Source of the DNA: Bacteroidota bacterium
GTDB lineage: Bacteria > Bacteroidota > Bacteroidia > Chitinophagales > Chitinophagaceae
Assembly (NCBI GenBank): GCA_030706735.1
Contig: JAUZNZ010000023.1
Span: forward strand, 1-64,000
Direction: 5' to 3'
Length of the DNA stretch: 64,000 bases
Positions within the stretch are counted from its first letter, which is position 1. Each line of letters starts with the position of its first letter. Of this stretch, positions 41,977 to 50,516 are shown in pieces. The notes beneath the pieces are model-generated. The model ran no database searches and had not been told where the DNA came from. It worked only from the letters and a program-made list of their open reading frames with translations. The position numbers and the translations under genes are program-made.

Positions 41977-43110
41977 TTATTTTCGCTTGTATCCGGCTAT
42001 GTAAGGAACGCCGTTCGGATATCTCGCCCAAATGACATTTTTTTTATCCAGGACATAGTCACTGAAAGAGGGCCGTTCGGCAGTTAGCGCGCTCATCGGT
42101 TCCAATTTGGCGTCCTTCAAGGCTTCGCCTTTGCCATTGATGAGTTGATTGTTACTATTTTGAACAAGAGGTAGTTCATCCCCCCGAAGATTGATGACCG
42201 CGGTATCGCCACTAACTCGGGTCGCATAGCTCTGAATGGCTTGGATAGCCGATAAAGATTGCTTCGCGATGGCAGATTTGAAGCGATTGCTCATGGTTCG
42301 AACGTAGGAACCGCTAGTGCCGGAGAACAACTGGATAGCCAACTGTGGGTTTTTGTCTATGGCATTCAAGAATTCACATGTTTGCTTTGAATATTCTTTG
42401 GCGGTATTCCAACCATTGGTGAACGATGCTATGCGGGTCTCCTTCTTTGGATGGGTGTCTGTATCTGCGGAATCACCAAACTGCTGGTAAACGACAAGAC
42501 AGGAGTCGAGCGATAAATGCCGGGTTATGCTCAGCTCATAACACAAATAACCGGCAAAAGAGTCGGCGCTCAATTCGGCCTGTCTCCGCGCTTCCGGCAT
42601 ATTGCTATCCATGAAATTGTCTCCGTTCAAATGATGCGAAATTTCGTGCGCCAATAGGGTGTATACGCCGGCGTTCGAGCAACTAGCCCGCACAGCAGTC
42701 AAGAAGGTTGGCGAACAGATGATAAACCGGTGAATGATCAGGTAGGTGTTGTTGATCACTATGGGTTTAGGGGCCGCCACAGCGTTCTGCACTTCATCGG
42801 ATTGACCGAGATAAAAATTTCGATTCGCACTGTCCAGGTGCATTCCCGTAACCTCCAGAACCTCTTCTACTATTCTGGATACAGCAGAATCTGGATCCTG
42901 AATATTAACTGGAAAGGAGAAATTGCGCAATTTGGCGAAGCCGCACGGATTGACTCTTAGCTTTAAGGCTGTGGAATCAGTGGTTGTCGCCACAGACGAA
43001 TCTACCTTGGCCGAAGATGTTCCCGCATTGTTACAACAGATGGCGAGTACGCAACAACTCAAAGTCAATCCCATATTAAGAAATAATAGTTGAAGGATTT
43101 TAGGAGGCAT
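41977..43110 (-). CDS. M48-like zinc metallopeptidase lipoprotein
   Basis: A 377-aa exported protein. The signal runs into CCVLAICC (a lipoprotein-like Cys near residues 25-26) and a Ser/Thr-rich linker. The zinc site is HEISHH (His155, Glu156, His159), with a third ligand likely at Glu179 in the downstream helix RRQAELSADSFAGY, the pattern of M48-type peptidases. The region after residue 200 has no motif I know and ends with YIAGYKRK. It is shorter than, and otherwise unlike, the usual M48 proteins HtpX or BepA. It precedes the unknown 886-aa gene by 17 bp and should be cotranscribed with it. Confidence 0.72.
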   Translation of the reverse strand: MPPKILQLLFLNMGLTLSCCVLAICCNNAGTSSAKVDSSVATTTDSTALKLRVNPCGFAKLRNFSFPVNIQDPDSAVSRIVEEVLEVTGMHLDSANRNFYLGQSDEVQNAVAAPKPIVINNTYLIIHRFIICSPTFLTAVRASCSNAGVYTLLAHEISHHLNGDNFMDSNMPEARRQAELSADSFAGYLCYELSITRHLSLDSCLVVYQQFGDSADTDTHPKKETRIASFTNGWNTAKEYSKQTCEFLNAIDKNPQLAIQLFSGTSGSYVRTMSNRFKSAIAKQSLSAIQAIQSYATRVSGDTAVINLRGDELPLVQNSNNQLINGKGEALKDAKLEPMSALTAERPSFSDYVLDKKNVIWARYPNGVPYIAGYKRK

Positions 43111-43139
43111 AGAGCGTGTCGAGGCCAGGAGTTTTTTGG

Positions 43140-43172
43140 CAGATGTAAGCTACGCGAGCCTGCCCTTTCAAA
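43140..43172 (-). promoter_or_regulatory. Candidate Bacteroidota-type promoter of the metallopeptidase gene
   Basis: On the minus strand TTTG (43169-43172) and TACATCTG (43140-43147) are 21 bases apart, one mismatch from TAnnTTTG. It lies 30 bp before the start codon. The rest of the 236-bp gap to the flippase gene shows nothing clear. Confidence 0.35.
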
Positions 43173-43346
43173 AAAAGGTGTTTTAACGGTATTTGACGTA
43201 TCTCGCAGGCACTATCTTGAAGCAAAAACTCTGTCCAACAACTGAAAGGCTCCATTGACAAATTGCGAAAGAAAAGGCATGCCAAATAAGCCAAGCTACA
43301 CCGGTATTAACTTGCGTGGAAAATAATCCCATCCGTGCAGCCGGCG

Positions 43347-44831
43347 CTATTTGATAAATATCGCCTTCAACCCTTTCCACTCAAAACACAATGCTCCGAG
43401 GCCAAATAAGGCCAACAACCCATTTCCCACAAATACATTACGTTTAAACACATAGAAAGATAAATAAACGAGCAAGACCGATATGACGATATAGGCAAGG
43501 TTTTTCGTGAGACGGTACGGTATAGGGAAGTTTTTCTGTCCCCAAACGTATGATAGGATCATCATGATAGTATAAGCTATCAACGAAGTCCATGCCGAAG
43601 CCATATAACTGTACCGGGGAATAAAAAGAACATTTAACAGGATCGTCGTAACGGCCCCGATACCTGAAATATATAGGGCATAATGGGTTTGATCTGATAG
43701 TTTATACCAAACTGACAGATTCATGTAAATACCTAAAGCAACGTACCCGAACAACAAGGGAGGCACTACGTCCAATCCTACCCAATAGGCCTTATTGGGC
43801 ACGTAGTATTTCAGCATGTCGATATTCGCTACTACCCCCACGAACATAAGGCACATGGTGACCACGAAATAGTCCATGATGCGGGAATAGGTCTGGACGG
43901 CATTAGGGTTTTTGGCGTGGCTGAAAAAGAACGGCTCGGCGCCCATTCGAAAGGCCTGGTTGAAAAGGCTGAGGAAGATGGATAGCCTGGCGCAGGCGGA
44001 ATAAACTCCTACTTCATGTTCGCTGACATTTGCCGGCAGCAGCTTGCCCAGCAAGATCTTGTCAAGGTTCTCATTGACGAGGTACGATAAATTGGCAATG
44101 AGCACAGGCCAGCTATAGGTTAGCATGCCTTTAAGCATGGTTCTGTCGAGTCTTGCCCGCAGTTGCAGCCATTCGGGTAGCAGCATCAGTAACGTGACAA
44201 AGCTGGCCACGAGATTGGCCAGAAAGACATAAGCGACCCAGCCATGCACAAACCATCCCGCCATCCATTGGCTACCGGGCAGGTGACGTTTGATCCACCA
44301 GGGAATTCCCAGTATGAAAACGACATTTAGCGTTACCGTAACGGCAATATTGATCAGCTTGATTACCCCATAACGGACGGGCCTGCCATCGGCCCGGAGC
44401 TTAGCAAAGGGAATGACACACCATGCGTCGAGGACGAGCACGGCAATGAAATAGCGGATGTATAACTGGAATTCAGTCTGTGGGATGTCATTCCCGATCT
44501 TAATCCAGCCGGCAAGGGTATGCGTGAAGGGAATGGTGCTGAGCAGGAACAGGAGGGACACCATGAAGGTGACACCGAAGCCGTTATTGTACACCTCGCG
44601 GCGCTTATCGGGGAATTTGTTCAGGTAACGGAAGAAGGTCGTCTCCATGCCGAAAGCCAGCAGCGCCTGCAAAATGGAGGCGTAACTGAACATGGTGCTA
44701 AAAATGCTGTAGGTCTTCGGAAGATAAGCCCTGGTATAGAGCGGAGTAAGCAGAGAGCTCAAAAGCCGTTGCACAACGGTACTTAACCCATATATCGCAG
44801 TTTGTCCGGCGAATTTCTTAGCTGTTGACAA
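43347..44831 (-). CDS. Wzx-like polysaccharide flippase (MOP superfamily)
   Basis: A 494-aa inner-membrane protein with about 12-14 hydrophobic segments. The N-terminus STAKKFAGQTAIYGLSTVV, with PLYTRAY soon after, is typical of Bacteroidota flippases that move lipid-linked oligosaccharides across the inner membrane. The start codon is TTG (44829-44831), with an in-frame stop six bases upstream, so no ATG alternative exists that keeps the conserved N-terminus. It is alone on its strand; no glycosyltransferase or polymerase gene lies nearby, unlike flippases inside polysaccharide clusters. Confidence 0.87.
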   Translation of the reverse strand: MSTAKKFAGQTAIYGLSTVVQRLLSSLLTPLYTRAYLPKTYSIFSTMFSYASILQALLAFGMETTFFRYLNKFPDKRREVYNNGFGVTFMVSLLFLLSTIPFTHTLAGWIKIGNDIPQTEFQLYIRYFIAVLVLDAWCVIPFAKLRADGRPVRYGVIKLINIAVTVTLNVVFILGIPWWIKRHLPGSQWMAGWFVHGWVAYVFLANLVASFVTLLMLLPEWLQLRARLDRTMLKGMLTYSWPVLIANLSYLVNENLDKILLGKLLPANVSEHEVGVYSACARLSIFLSLFNQAFRMGAEPFFFSHAKNPNAVQTYSRIMDYFVVTMCLMFVGVVANIDMLKYYVPNKAYWVGLDVVPPLLFGYVALGIYMNLSVWYKLSDQTHYALYISGIGAVTTILLNVLFIPRYSYMASAWTSLIAYTIMMILSYVWGQKNFPIPYRLTKNLAYIVISVLLVYLSFYVFKRNVFVGNGLLALFGLGALCFEWKGLKAIFIK

Positions 44832-44873
44832 TAGTTAGGCGCATTTTAACGATAGGATTAGTAAAATAAAAAT

Positions 44874-44892
44874 AAGATTTATTATTTATCTT
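44874..44892. promoter_or_regulatory. Inverted repeat in the flippase/small-protein divergent promoter region
   Basis: AAGAT and ATCTT flank nine A/T bases in the 84-bp gap between the divergent flippase and 182-aa protein genes. TATCTTG here is also a weak -7-like box for the plus-strand gene. Possible operator; weak evidence. Confidence 0.25.
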
Positions 44893-44915
44893 GCCCCACA
44901 ACAAAATTTCGACTC

Positions 44916-45464
44916 ATGACGACAAGTAAAGCAATGAGGGGCCTGTTCCTGCTTTTTATTCCGATCCTGTCTATCCCGGCGATCGGCTTTGCCCAGCAGA
45001 AACTGCGGAAATTGGAGGTTTTTAATGGCAGCCTGGAGTTGATGGCGCCTGCTGCTTTGTCCGCCATGTCGGAAAACGCCTGGACAACCAAATATTCAAA
45101 TCGTAAAATGCCTGAACTCGCCATCAGCGATGCGAATGGAGAGGTGAGCCTGGTGGGTTTGATGACCCCGCAACCGGCCTCGGAGGGCCAGCTGGGCGAT
45201 TTCAAGAATTTCCAGAAAGAGGAGTTGAAACGGAAGCGCACCGACATTGAATGGCTGAGCGACGGGGTCCTAACGGTAAATGGGAAAAAGGTTGGATATA
45301 TTAAATTCCTTTCTACGGCCGTAGATCAAAAAGTGTACAACGAATACTTCTTCCTCATTATCCATGGTAAGATCGCTTTTTTTACCTTCAACTGCACAGA
45401 AAAACTACGCGGCGAATGGGAAAAGGCCGGCGATGAACTGATTAGCTCTATCAAGGTTCACTAG
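44916..45464 (+). CDS. Small exported protein, possibly PsbP/DUF1795-like
   Basis: A 182-aa exported protein with a signal peptide (MRGLFLLFIPILSIPAIGFAQ if the second Met, at 44934, is used). The mature part has the pattern of PsbP-like/DUF1795 domains: an opening strand around FNGSLELMAPAAL, a central stretch asking about the change of a protein property (VLTVNGKKVGYIKF), a paired strand FFLIIHGKIAFFTFNCTE, and an ending helix-strand DELISSIKVH. I am not certain of the family. It stands alone, divergent from the flippase, and is followed by 186 bp without a gene. Confidence 0.65.
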   Translation: MTTSKAMRGLFLLFIPILSIPAIGFAQQKLRKLEVFNGSLELMAPAALSAMSENAWTTKYSNRKMPELAISDANGEVSLVGLMTPQPASEGQLGDFKNFQKEELKRKRTDIEWLSDGVLTVNGKKVGYIKFLSTAVDQKVYNEYFFLIIHGKIAFFTFNCTEKLRGEWEKAGDELISSIKVH

Positions 45465-45650
45465 GCGACATTTGTTCTGGCATGCCCATGCCGGACGTCC
45501 GCTGCGGCTTTCCCACCCACTTACACAGCAATCCCCCCCAACTAATAGCTGCCCCTTGCCAAACACCGCGGCAAATGGGAGATTTATCTTCCGATCCAAT
45601 TCCAAACCGATTCTGGAAAGATTTTTCAGTCACGCCGAATTAACACGCTT

Positions 45651-47516
45651 ATGACGAAGTTTTTAGGTACCCCATCACAGAAATACCTGTTCCCCGCCCT
45701 CTGCACCTTATTGTTGTCGGCGAATGCTATAGCACAGGATCTTACTCTTGTGAAAGAAGTCAATCCGACGGGCAGCTCATTCCCTCACAATTTTACGGTC
45801 TGCGCAGGCAAACTCTACTTTATTGCCATGGATAATACCAATTTCAATACTGTCTGGGTGACGAGTGGGACGGATGCCACGACACAACGCATCGGCCCCA
45901 TCACCGGAGTCTCCAATAGCATACAAAATCTTGTTACCTACAATAACAAATTGTTCTTTTCCTTCGATGATGGCAGCGGCACGGGCCAGGAACTTTGGGC
46001 AAGCGACGGAACCGAAGCCGGCACTTCCTTGTTAGCCGACCTCAATCCCGGGACCGGGAATTCCACGCCCCAGGTATTTACGGTATGTAATGGCAAGCTC
46101 TTTTTCGCCGCGGTGGATAACACCGGGCTTTTCGAGTTGTATGTTTCAGACGGAACGCCCGGTGGAACGGTAGGCCTGCGGCATGTAAATGTGCTGGGCG
46201 GCTCCACAAATTTTGCCGCACTGGGCAACTCCATTTATTTCATCAGCGATAACGGAAGCGGATCCGGCAACGGCCTGTGGAAAACGGACGGCACCCCGGG
46301 TGGAACCGTTCTGTTAAAACCGGATATTGTCGCCGTAACCGCTATACCCGGGTTTTCCGCGGTGCTGAACGATAAATTGTACTTCCAGGCCGCAGATGCC
46401 GTTGCAGGGAACGAACTCTGGGTGAGTGACGGGACTTCAGGGGGTACCCAACTGGTAAAGGATATCGGCATAAGCGTTTCCGGCGATCCCCAGGATCTTT
46501 GTGTCTATAACAACAAGATTTACTTTGCCGCGCGGGACGACGATCATGGGATAGAAATGTGGGTCACAGATGGAACGGGCGCCGGCACTCAGCTGTTCAA
46601 AGATATCGCGCCGGGTTCCGGAAGCAGCCAACCCAGACAATCCGTTGTTTACAATGGCCTGCTCTACTTCACCTGCTGGGGAACCAGCGAACTTTGGAAA
46701 ACCGATGGCACGGATGCAGGCACACAATTGGTAAAAAGTGGCATGGACTTCCCAAAAGTTGCCGCCCAATGGAACAATAAGTTATACTACCTTTTTGGCG
46801 CTTCGAATATTATTTGGGAAAGCGATGGAACGTCCGCGGGAACTAAGCTCTTTCAGCCGGAAAACACAACGAATGCCCTAACCACCTACACCGATTTCGG
46901 CAGCGACGATCATTTTACCGAATACAACTCCGAACTGTATCTAAATGGTCAGAGTCTGGGCATCGCCAGTGGTTTTGAACCCGTAAAACTTACCTCCCTC
47001 AATCCCTTGCCCCTGACCTTTGTGGATCTCCGCGCAGAATGGATATCGAATGGACAAGCCAACGTGAGCTGGGTAGTGGCTTCGCAAGAGAATGTAAACA
47101 CCTACACCGTACAGCATAGCGCAGACGCTGTCCATTATTCGGACGCCTGCCGTGTCGTCGCTTCCACTGCACAAAATTACCACTGCACCGTACCGGCGGG
47201 GTCCAGGAACTATTTCCGGGTCGTTGAAACGGACCTGGATGGCAAACAACATTTTAGCAAGGTGATCTCATTGCAAGCCACAGCTCCATCCGCAACAACG
47301 GTTTTCCCCAACCCGGCTACCGATATCTTAAATATAAAAGAATTAATGAATTACCAGTCCGCACAAGCCATTGACCTGGCAGGACGGGTCGTTCAGCAAT
47401 ATATCATAGGGTATGGAGAAACCACCCTCAATATTACCTCCCTGGGCAAGGGGATCTATGCCTTAAAGCTTTTCGGCCGGAATGAGAGCCGTACAGTCTA
47501 CTTTATAAAAAATTGA
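45651..47516 (+). CDS. ELWxxDGT-repeat secreted protein with T9SS sorting domain
   Basis: A 621-aa secreted protein. After the signal peptide (ending AIAQ) come about eight repeats of the ELWxxDGT type (ELWASDGTEAGT, LYVSDGTPGGT, LWKTDGTPGGT, ELWVSDGTSGGT, MWVTDGTGAGT, LWKTDGTDAGT), which build beta-propeller-like blades. A fibronectin/Ig-like stretch follows (about 450-530), and the end (VFPNPATDILNI to VYFIKN) is a type A T9SS C-terminal sorting domain, so it is exported by type IX secretion to the surface. It is the first gene of a plus-strand run that ends in a two-component system. Molecular role unknown. Confidence 0.85.
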   Translation: MTKFLGTPSQKYLFPALCTLLLSANAIAQDLTLVKEVNPTGSSFPHNFTVCAGKLYFIAMDNTNFNTVWVTSGTDATTQRIGPITGVSNSIQNLVTYNNKLFFSFDDGSGTGQELWASDGTEAGTSLLADLNPGTGNSTPQVFTVCNGKLFFAAVDNTGLFELYVSDGTPGGTVGLRHVNVLGGSTNFAALGNSIYFISDNGSGSGNGLWKTDGTPGGTVLLKPDIVAVTAIPGFSAVLNDKLYFQAADAVAGNELWVSDGTSGGTQLVKDIGISVSGDPQDLCVYNNKIYFAARDDDHGIEMWVTDGTGAGTQLFKDIAPGSGSSQPRQSVVYNGLLYFTCWGTSELWKTDGTDAGTQLVKSGMDFPKVAAQWNNKLYYLFGASNIIWESDGTSAGTKLFQPENTTNALTTYTDFGSDDHFTEYNSELYLNGQSLGIASGFEPVKLTSLNPLPLTFVDLRAEWISNGQANVSWVVASQENVNTYTVQHSADAVHYSDACRVVASTAQNYHCTVPAGSRNYFRVVETDLDGKQHFSKVISLQATAPSATTVFPNPATDILNIKELMNYQSAQAIDLAGRVVQQYIIGYGETTLNITSLGKGIYALKLFGRNESRTVYFIKN

Positions 47517-47545
47517 CCCAGTTAATAAACCCAAAAAACAGGATT

Positions 47546-48067
47546 ATGAAATTTAAGAGTATCCGGAACGCGTTCGTGGTCGTCCTCATCTTACAGCTGT
47601 CAAACAGCGGTTGCAAAAGCAAGGCCCAAAACGACGCTTTAGACCAGGCAAACGCTATCCAGTCCGAAATTAAGAAGACACAGCCGGGAGGCATTGCTAC
47701 ATCGGAGGACGGATGGATGATGAAAGCCAAAATAAATGGCAAGGACTGGCAAGCCACTTCCATGCTGTCGCCCGATCATGCAGGGCGCATTTACGGAGAA
47801 AATAACGGCGAATCCATTTCGCTACCCTATTATGACAGGAGAAGTTTCCTGGCCAGCGCAAAGTCGAAATTGGATAAAGGCGTAGATATGATGCTCAATG
47901 ACGACATCAAGTTATGGGGGTCCAAAGAGGGCGAAATGGAAATCACCAAAGTAGACGACAACTGGGCCGAAGGGAAATTCTCCTATACGGCAACCGGATT
48001 CCAGTCTGACAAAACCATCCAGGTGACTGACGGCTCTTTCAGGATCTCGATGGCAACCAAGCATTAA
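47546..48067 (+). CDS. Small exported lipoprotein, paralogue of the next gene
   Basis: A 173-aa protein; the ATG at 47546 gives a signal with lipobox-like SNSGC. The core AKINGKDWQATSMLSPDHAG, with KEGEMEITKVDDNWAEGKF and TDGSFRI, also appears in the gene that follows (KINGKA, KGEMEITKVAGQWVEGKF, TNGFFRI). The A-K-I-N-G-K-x-W motif is common in small secreted Bacteroidota proteins of DUF6252-like type; I would not go further on function. It follows the T9SS protein gene by 29 bp. Confidence 0.7.
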   Translation: MKFKSIRNAFVVVLILQLSNSGCKSKAQNDALDQANAIQSEIKKTQPGGIATSEDGWMMKAKINGKDWQATSMLSPDHAGRIYGENNGESISLPYYDRRSFLASAKSKLDKGVDMMLNDDIKLWGSKEGEMEITKVDDNWAEGKFSYTATGFQSDKTIQVTDGSFRISMATKH

Positions 48068-48081
48068 TTCATCAAATCAAA

Positions 48082-48552
48082 ATGAAACAAATATCGTCCT
48101 TAGCCCTGGGCGGCCTACTCGCCCTGGCATCATTGAATGGCTTCTCGCAAACGCACACAGCAGCTACCCTCCCTCCCGGGGCAATTCCTGTAACCGCTGG
48201 CGGAGCGTCCATGACAGCCAAAATAAACGGAAAAGCCTGCACGGCACATGCCATGATGCCTCCGGATCAGGCGGGTGAAATTGTCGGGTTCTACGACGGC
48301 GATAAATATATCGGGCTTCCTTACAAAAAACGAAATATGGTAGCGGGAAAGAAAATAAACTTCAGCGACGAAAATGCGGACCTCACCACACACGACCGGG
48401 TGCAGGTATGGGGCGGCAGAAAGGGAGAAATGGAAATTACAAAGGTCGCTGGCCAATGGGTGGAAGGGAAATTCTTTTTCACTGGTTACAGCTATGATAA
48501 TAAACAAACAATCGAAGTGACGAACGGCTTCTTCCGGATACAGCTTAAATAG
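48082..48552 (+). CDS. Small exported protein, paralogue of the previous gene
   Basis: A 156-aa exported protein with signal MKQISSLALGGLLALASLNG and cleavage after FSQ. It has the same core as its neighbour but Cys replaces Trp in the AKINGKxW motif (AKINGKACTAHAMM). No lipobox is present, so it should be periplasmic or released, whereas its neighbour looks lipid-anchored. It starts 14 bp after that gene. The pair most likely arose by tandem duplication, and the two have since diverged strongly outside the motifs. Confidence 0.7.
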   Translation: MKQISSLALGGLLALASLNGFSQTHTAATLPPGAIPVTAGGASMTAKINGKACTAHAMMPPDQAGEIVGFYDGDKYIGLPYKKRNMVAGKKINFSDENADLTTHDRVQVWGGRKGEMEITKVAGQWVEGKFFFTGYSYDNKQTIEVTNGFFRIQLK

Positions 48553-48561
48553 CTCAAACAA

Positions 48562-50451
48562 ATGATGCAAAAACTAATTCCCCTGCTTGTCCTCCTTTCC
48601 CTGCGCCAGGTATGTCAGGCACAGATCTTTAAAAAGATCGGCCAGAAGGCAAAGGACGAAGTGGAGTACCGTGTGCAAAGAAAAGCGGGTCAAAAGATCG
48701 ACCAGGGCCTTGACAGCGCCCTGGCCATGCCGAAAAAGATCATTGATAAAGAAAATGTAAAGAAAAATACAGGCACCAACAGCCTGAATGCATCCGCTGA
48801 AGATCCCGAAGACATGTCACAAAAGGACGGCTTCGTTAAGTTTGAACTATCCGCCACGACCTTATTTGCAGGAGGAGTATTGTCCATAACGGGGGAAAGC
48901 GTAAAGTATAAGAACTATAACCAGGTAGAAGTAACCGTGAGCGGCCGATCGGTAAAGGATGTAAGATCGGTACCCCTGGCAGCAGATGGAAAATTCGCAA
49001 CCGCCTGGTATGCACCTGACAAAGCAGGGAATTATACGGCAACGGTCAAGGGAAGCGATAAAAAGTCAGCACAATCGATCGATTTCACAGTATATGACCT
49101 GCCGAAAATGAGTTCCTGGTGCGATGAGAACATTTCAGTTACCAATAAGGCCTACGATCAGCTAAAAGAGGCAGTCGAAGAAGTAAAGACAGGCATTGGC
49201 TCAAAGGATAAAGAAGAACTGGATCAAAAACTGGAAGAGGTCAAAGAGAAAGTCGACAAGCTGCTGAAATTGTACAAAGACCTGAACACGGCCGGAAAAG
49301 ACCTTGCCGCCCTGGCCAAAACAGGGAAAAACCTCTCGCCAAATCTGGCCGGAAATCTTTCAGACCTGAATAACAGACTGGCAGAGCAGAGGAGGAAAAT
49401 GAAGCAGATCGAAGAATACAGTAATCACAAACCTGCCGACAATACGGTTTGCGAATACCTGGTCATGGCAAACGAGGCCTGCGCGGCATTTTCCGTTTAC
49501 ACAAACATAGAAGGCATTGCCCTTAAAGGCATCCTCCAAAATATCATGCTGGATAAGGGCGTTCCCCTGGCAGTCAGCACGGTGAATCAAAAGGCAGGCG
49601 GCCTCTCACAACCCAATGACTTTGCCATCAAGGAGCCTGCAAAGATCTTTTCGACCGCATTGCTTGATGTGAACGGGCTGAATTCAAAATTAGGCACCGC
49701 AGGCTTTGCAGGGGACATCGCCCAGTTCGCTACCGATTTCTTAATGAAAAAATATTGCGGCGTTTTTAAAGGCAGATTGATACACGATTACAGCATCGAA
49801 TTCAGGAACAGCAAACAGGAGAACTGGTGGACCTATGGCGTGCAGGTTAAAGCGGCGCTTTACCTTCGTTATCCAAAAGACAAAGCGGGAGGAAACATCA
49901 TCAAGATGAAGGGAAACCTGGAAGGGAATGGTACTAAATTCAGCTTTTTTGAAGATATTGAAAAAGAGGACGGGTTCCAGGACGGCAGCAAGGGAAAGAT
50001 CGAAGTGGTGCCGATAAAGGCGTACACCCCCTTCTCGGTATCACAGGCGACAAGCGAACTGGATGTAATGGGCTTTGGCGCTATTGCAAGAGGCCTGGCA
50101 ACCCCGGCCTATTTCAATATTCCCCTGGATGCCGAGTATGACGTAAACGCCAATAAGATCAAAATATTCCTGAACGCCCCGATCATTGACTTTTCCCCGG
50201 CTGTCAGCAACCAGCTGGTATTTCTCCTCATCGGGGGCGATCTCCTCCCCTACGTCAAAAGAATGAGTTTCCCGATACATAAAGTTTTCCGGACGCTGGG
50301 CTCAGTGGTAAGGAGCAATAACGAATTTGAGGTAAAGAATGACAAGACCGGGAATTTGAGTTTTACCGGCAAAGCAAATAAACATTTAGGCAGTAAAGCG
50401 GATAAGATCGAGCATGACCTGAACTTCACCATCACGGCAACGAAGCAATAA
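48562..50451 (+). CDS. Exported protein of unknown function with Ig-like and coiled-coil regions
   Basis: A 629-aa exported protein I cannot name. The signal ends CQAQ, followed by an amphipathic basic stretch (KKIGQKAKDEVEYRVQRKAG) that resembles the N-termini of some Bacteroidota OmpA-like proteins. Residues about 95-180 look like an Ig-like domain (LFAGGVLSITGES, GNYTATVKGSD). Residues about 200-300 form a Lys/Glu-rich coiled coil (KEELDQKLEEVKEKVDKLLK). The last half is beta-rich. It lies 9 bp after the small-protein pair and 65 bp before the sensor kinase, so it is probably part of the same unit and might be sensed or controlled by that kinase. Confidence 0.7.
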   Translation: MMQKLIPLLVLLSLRQVCQAQIFKKIGQKAKDEVEYRVQRKAGQKIDQGLDSALAMPKKIIDKENVKKNTGTNSLNASAEDPEDMSQKDGFVKFELSATTLFAGGVLSITGESVKYKNYNQVEVTVSGRSVKDVRSVPLAADGKFATAWYAPDKAGNYTATVKGSDKKSAQSIDFTVYDLPKMSSWCDENISVTNKAYDQLKEAVEEVKTGIGSKDKEELDQKLEEVKEKVDKLLKLYKDLNTAGKDLAALAKTGKNLSPNLAGNLSDLNNRLAEQRRKMKQIEEYSNHKPADNTVCEYLVMANEACAAFSVYTNIEGIALKGILQNIMLDKGVPLAVSTVNQKAGGLSQPNDFAIKEPAKIFSTALLDVNGLNSKLGTAGFAGDIAQFATDFLMKKYCGVFKGRLIHDYSIEFRNSKQENWWTYGVQVKAALYLRYPKDKAGGNIIKMKGNLEGNGTKFSFFEDIEKEDGFQDGSKGKIEVVPIKAYTPFSVSQATSELDVMGFGAIARGLATPAYFNIPLDAEYDVNANKIKIFLNAPIIDFSPAVSNQLVFLLIGGDLLPYVKRMSFPIHKVFRTLGSVVRSNNEFEVKNDKTGNLSFTGKANKHLGSKADKIEHDLNFTITATKQ

Positions 50452-50516
50452 GACGCCCATAACAGATGTGTCGAAAAAAAGCCCCTGTTTCTGTATATTC
50501 TTTGTTAGCTTTAAGC

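Noticed and set aside
43230-43242. 13-base match (GTCCAACAACTG region) to 36153-36165
   Set aside because: Matches of this length are expected by chance dozens of times in a 64-kb window, and the flanks do not align.
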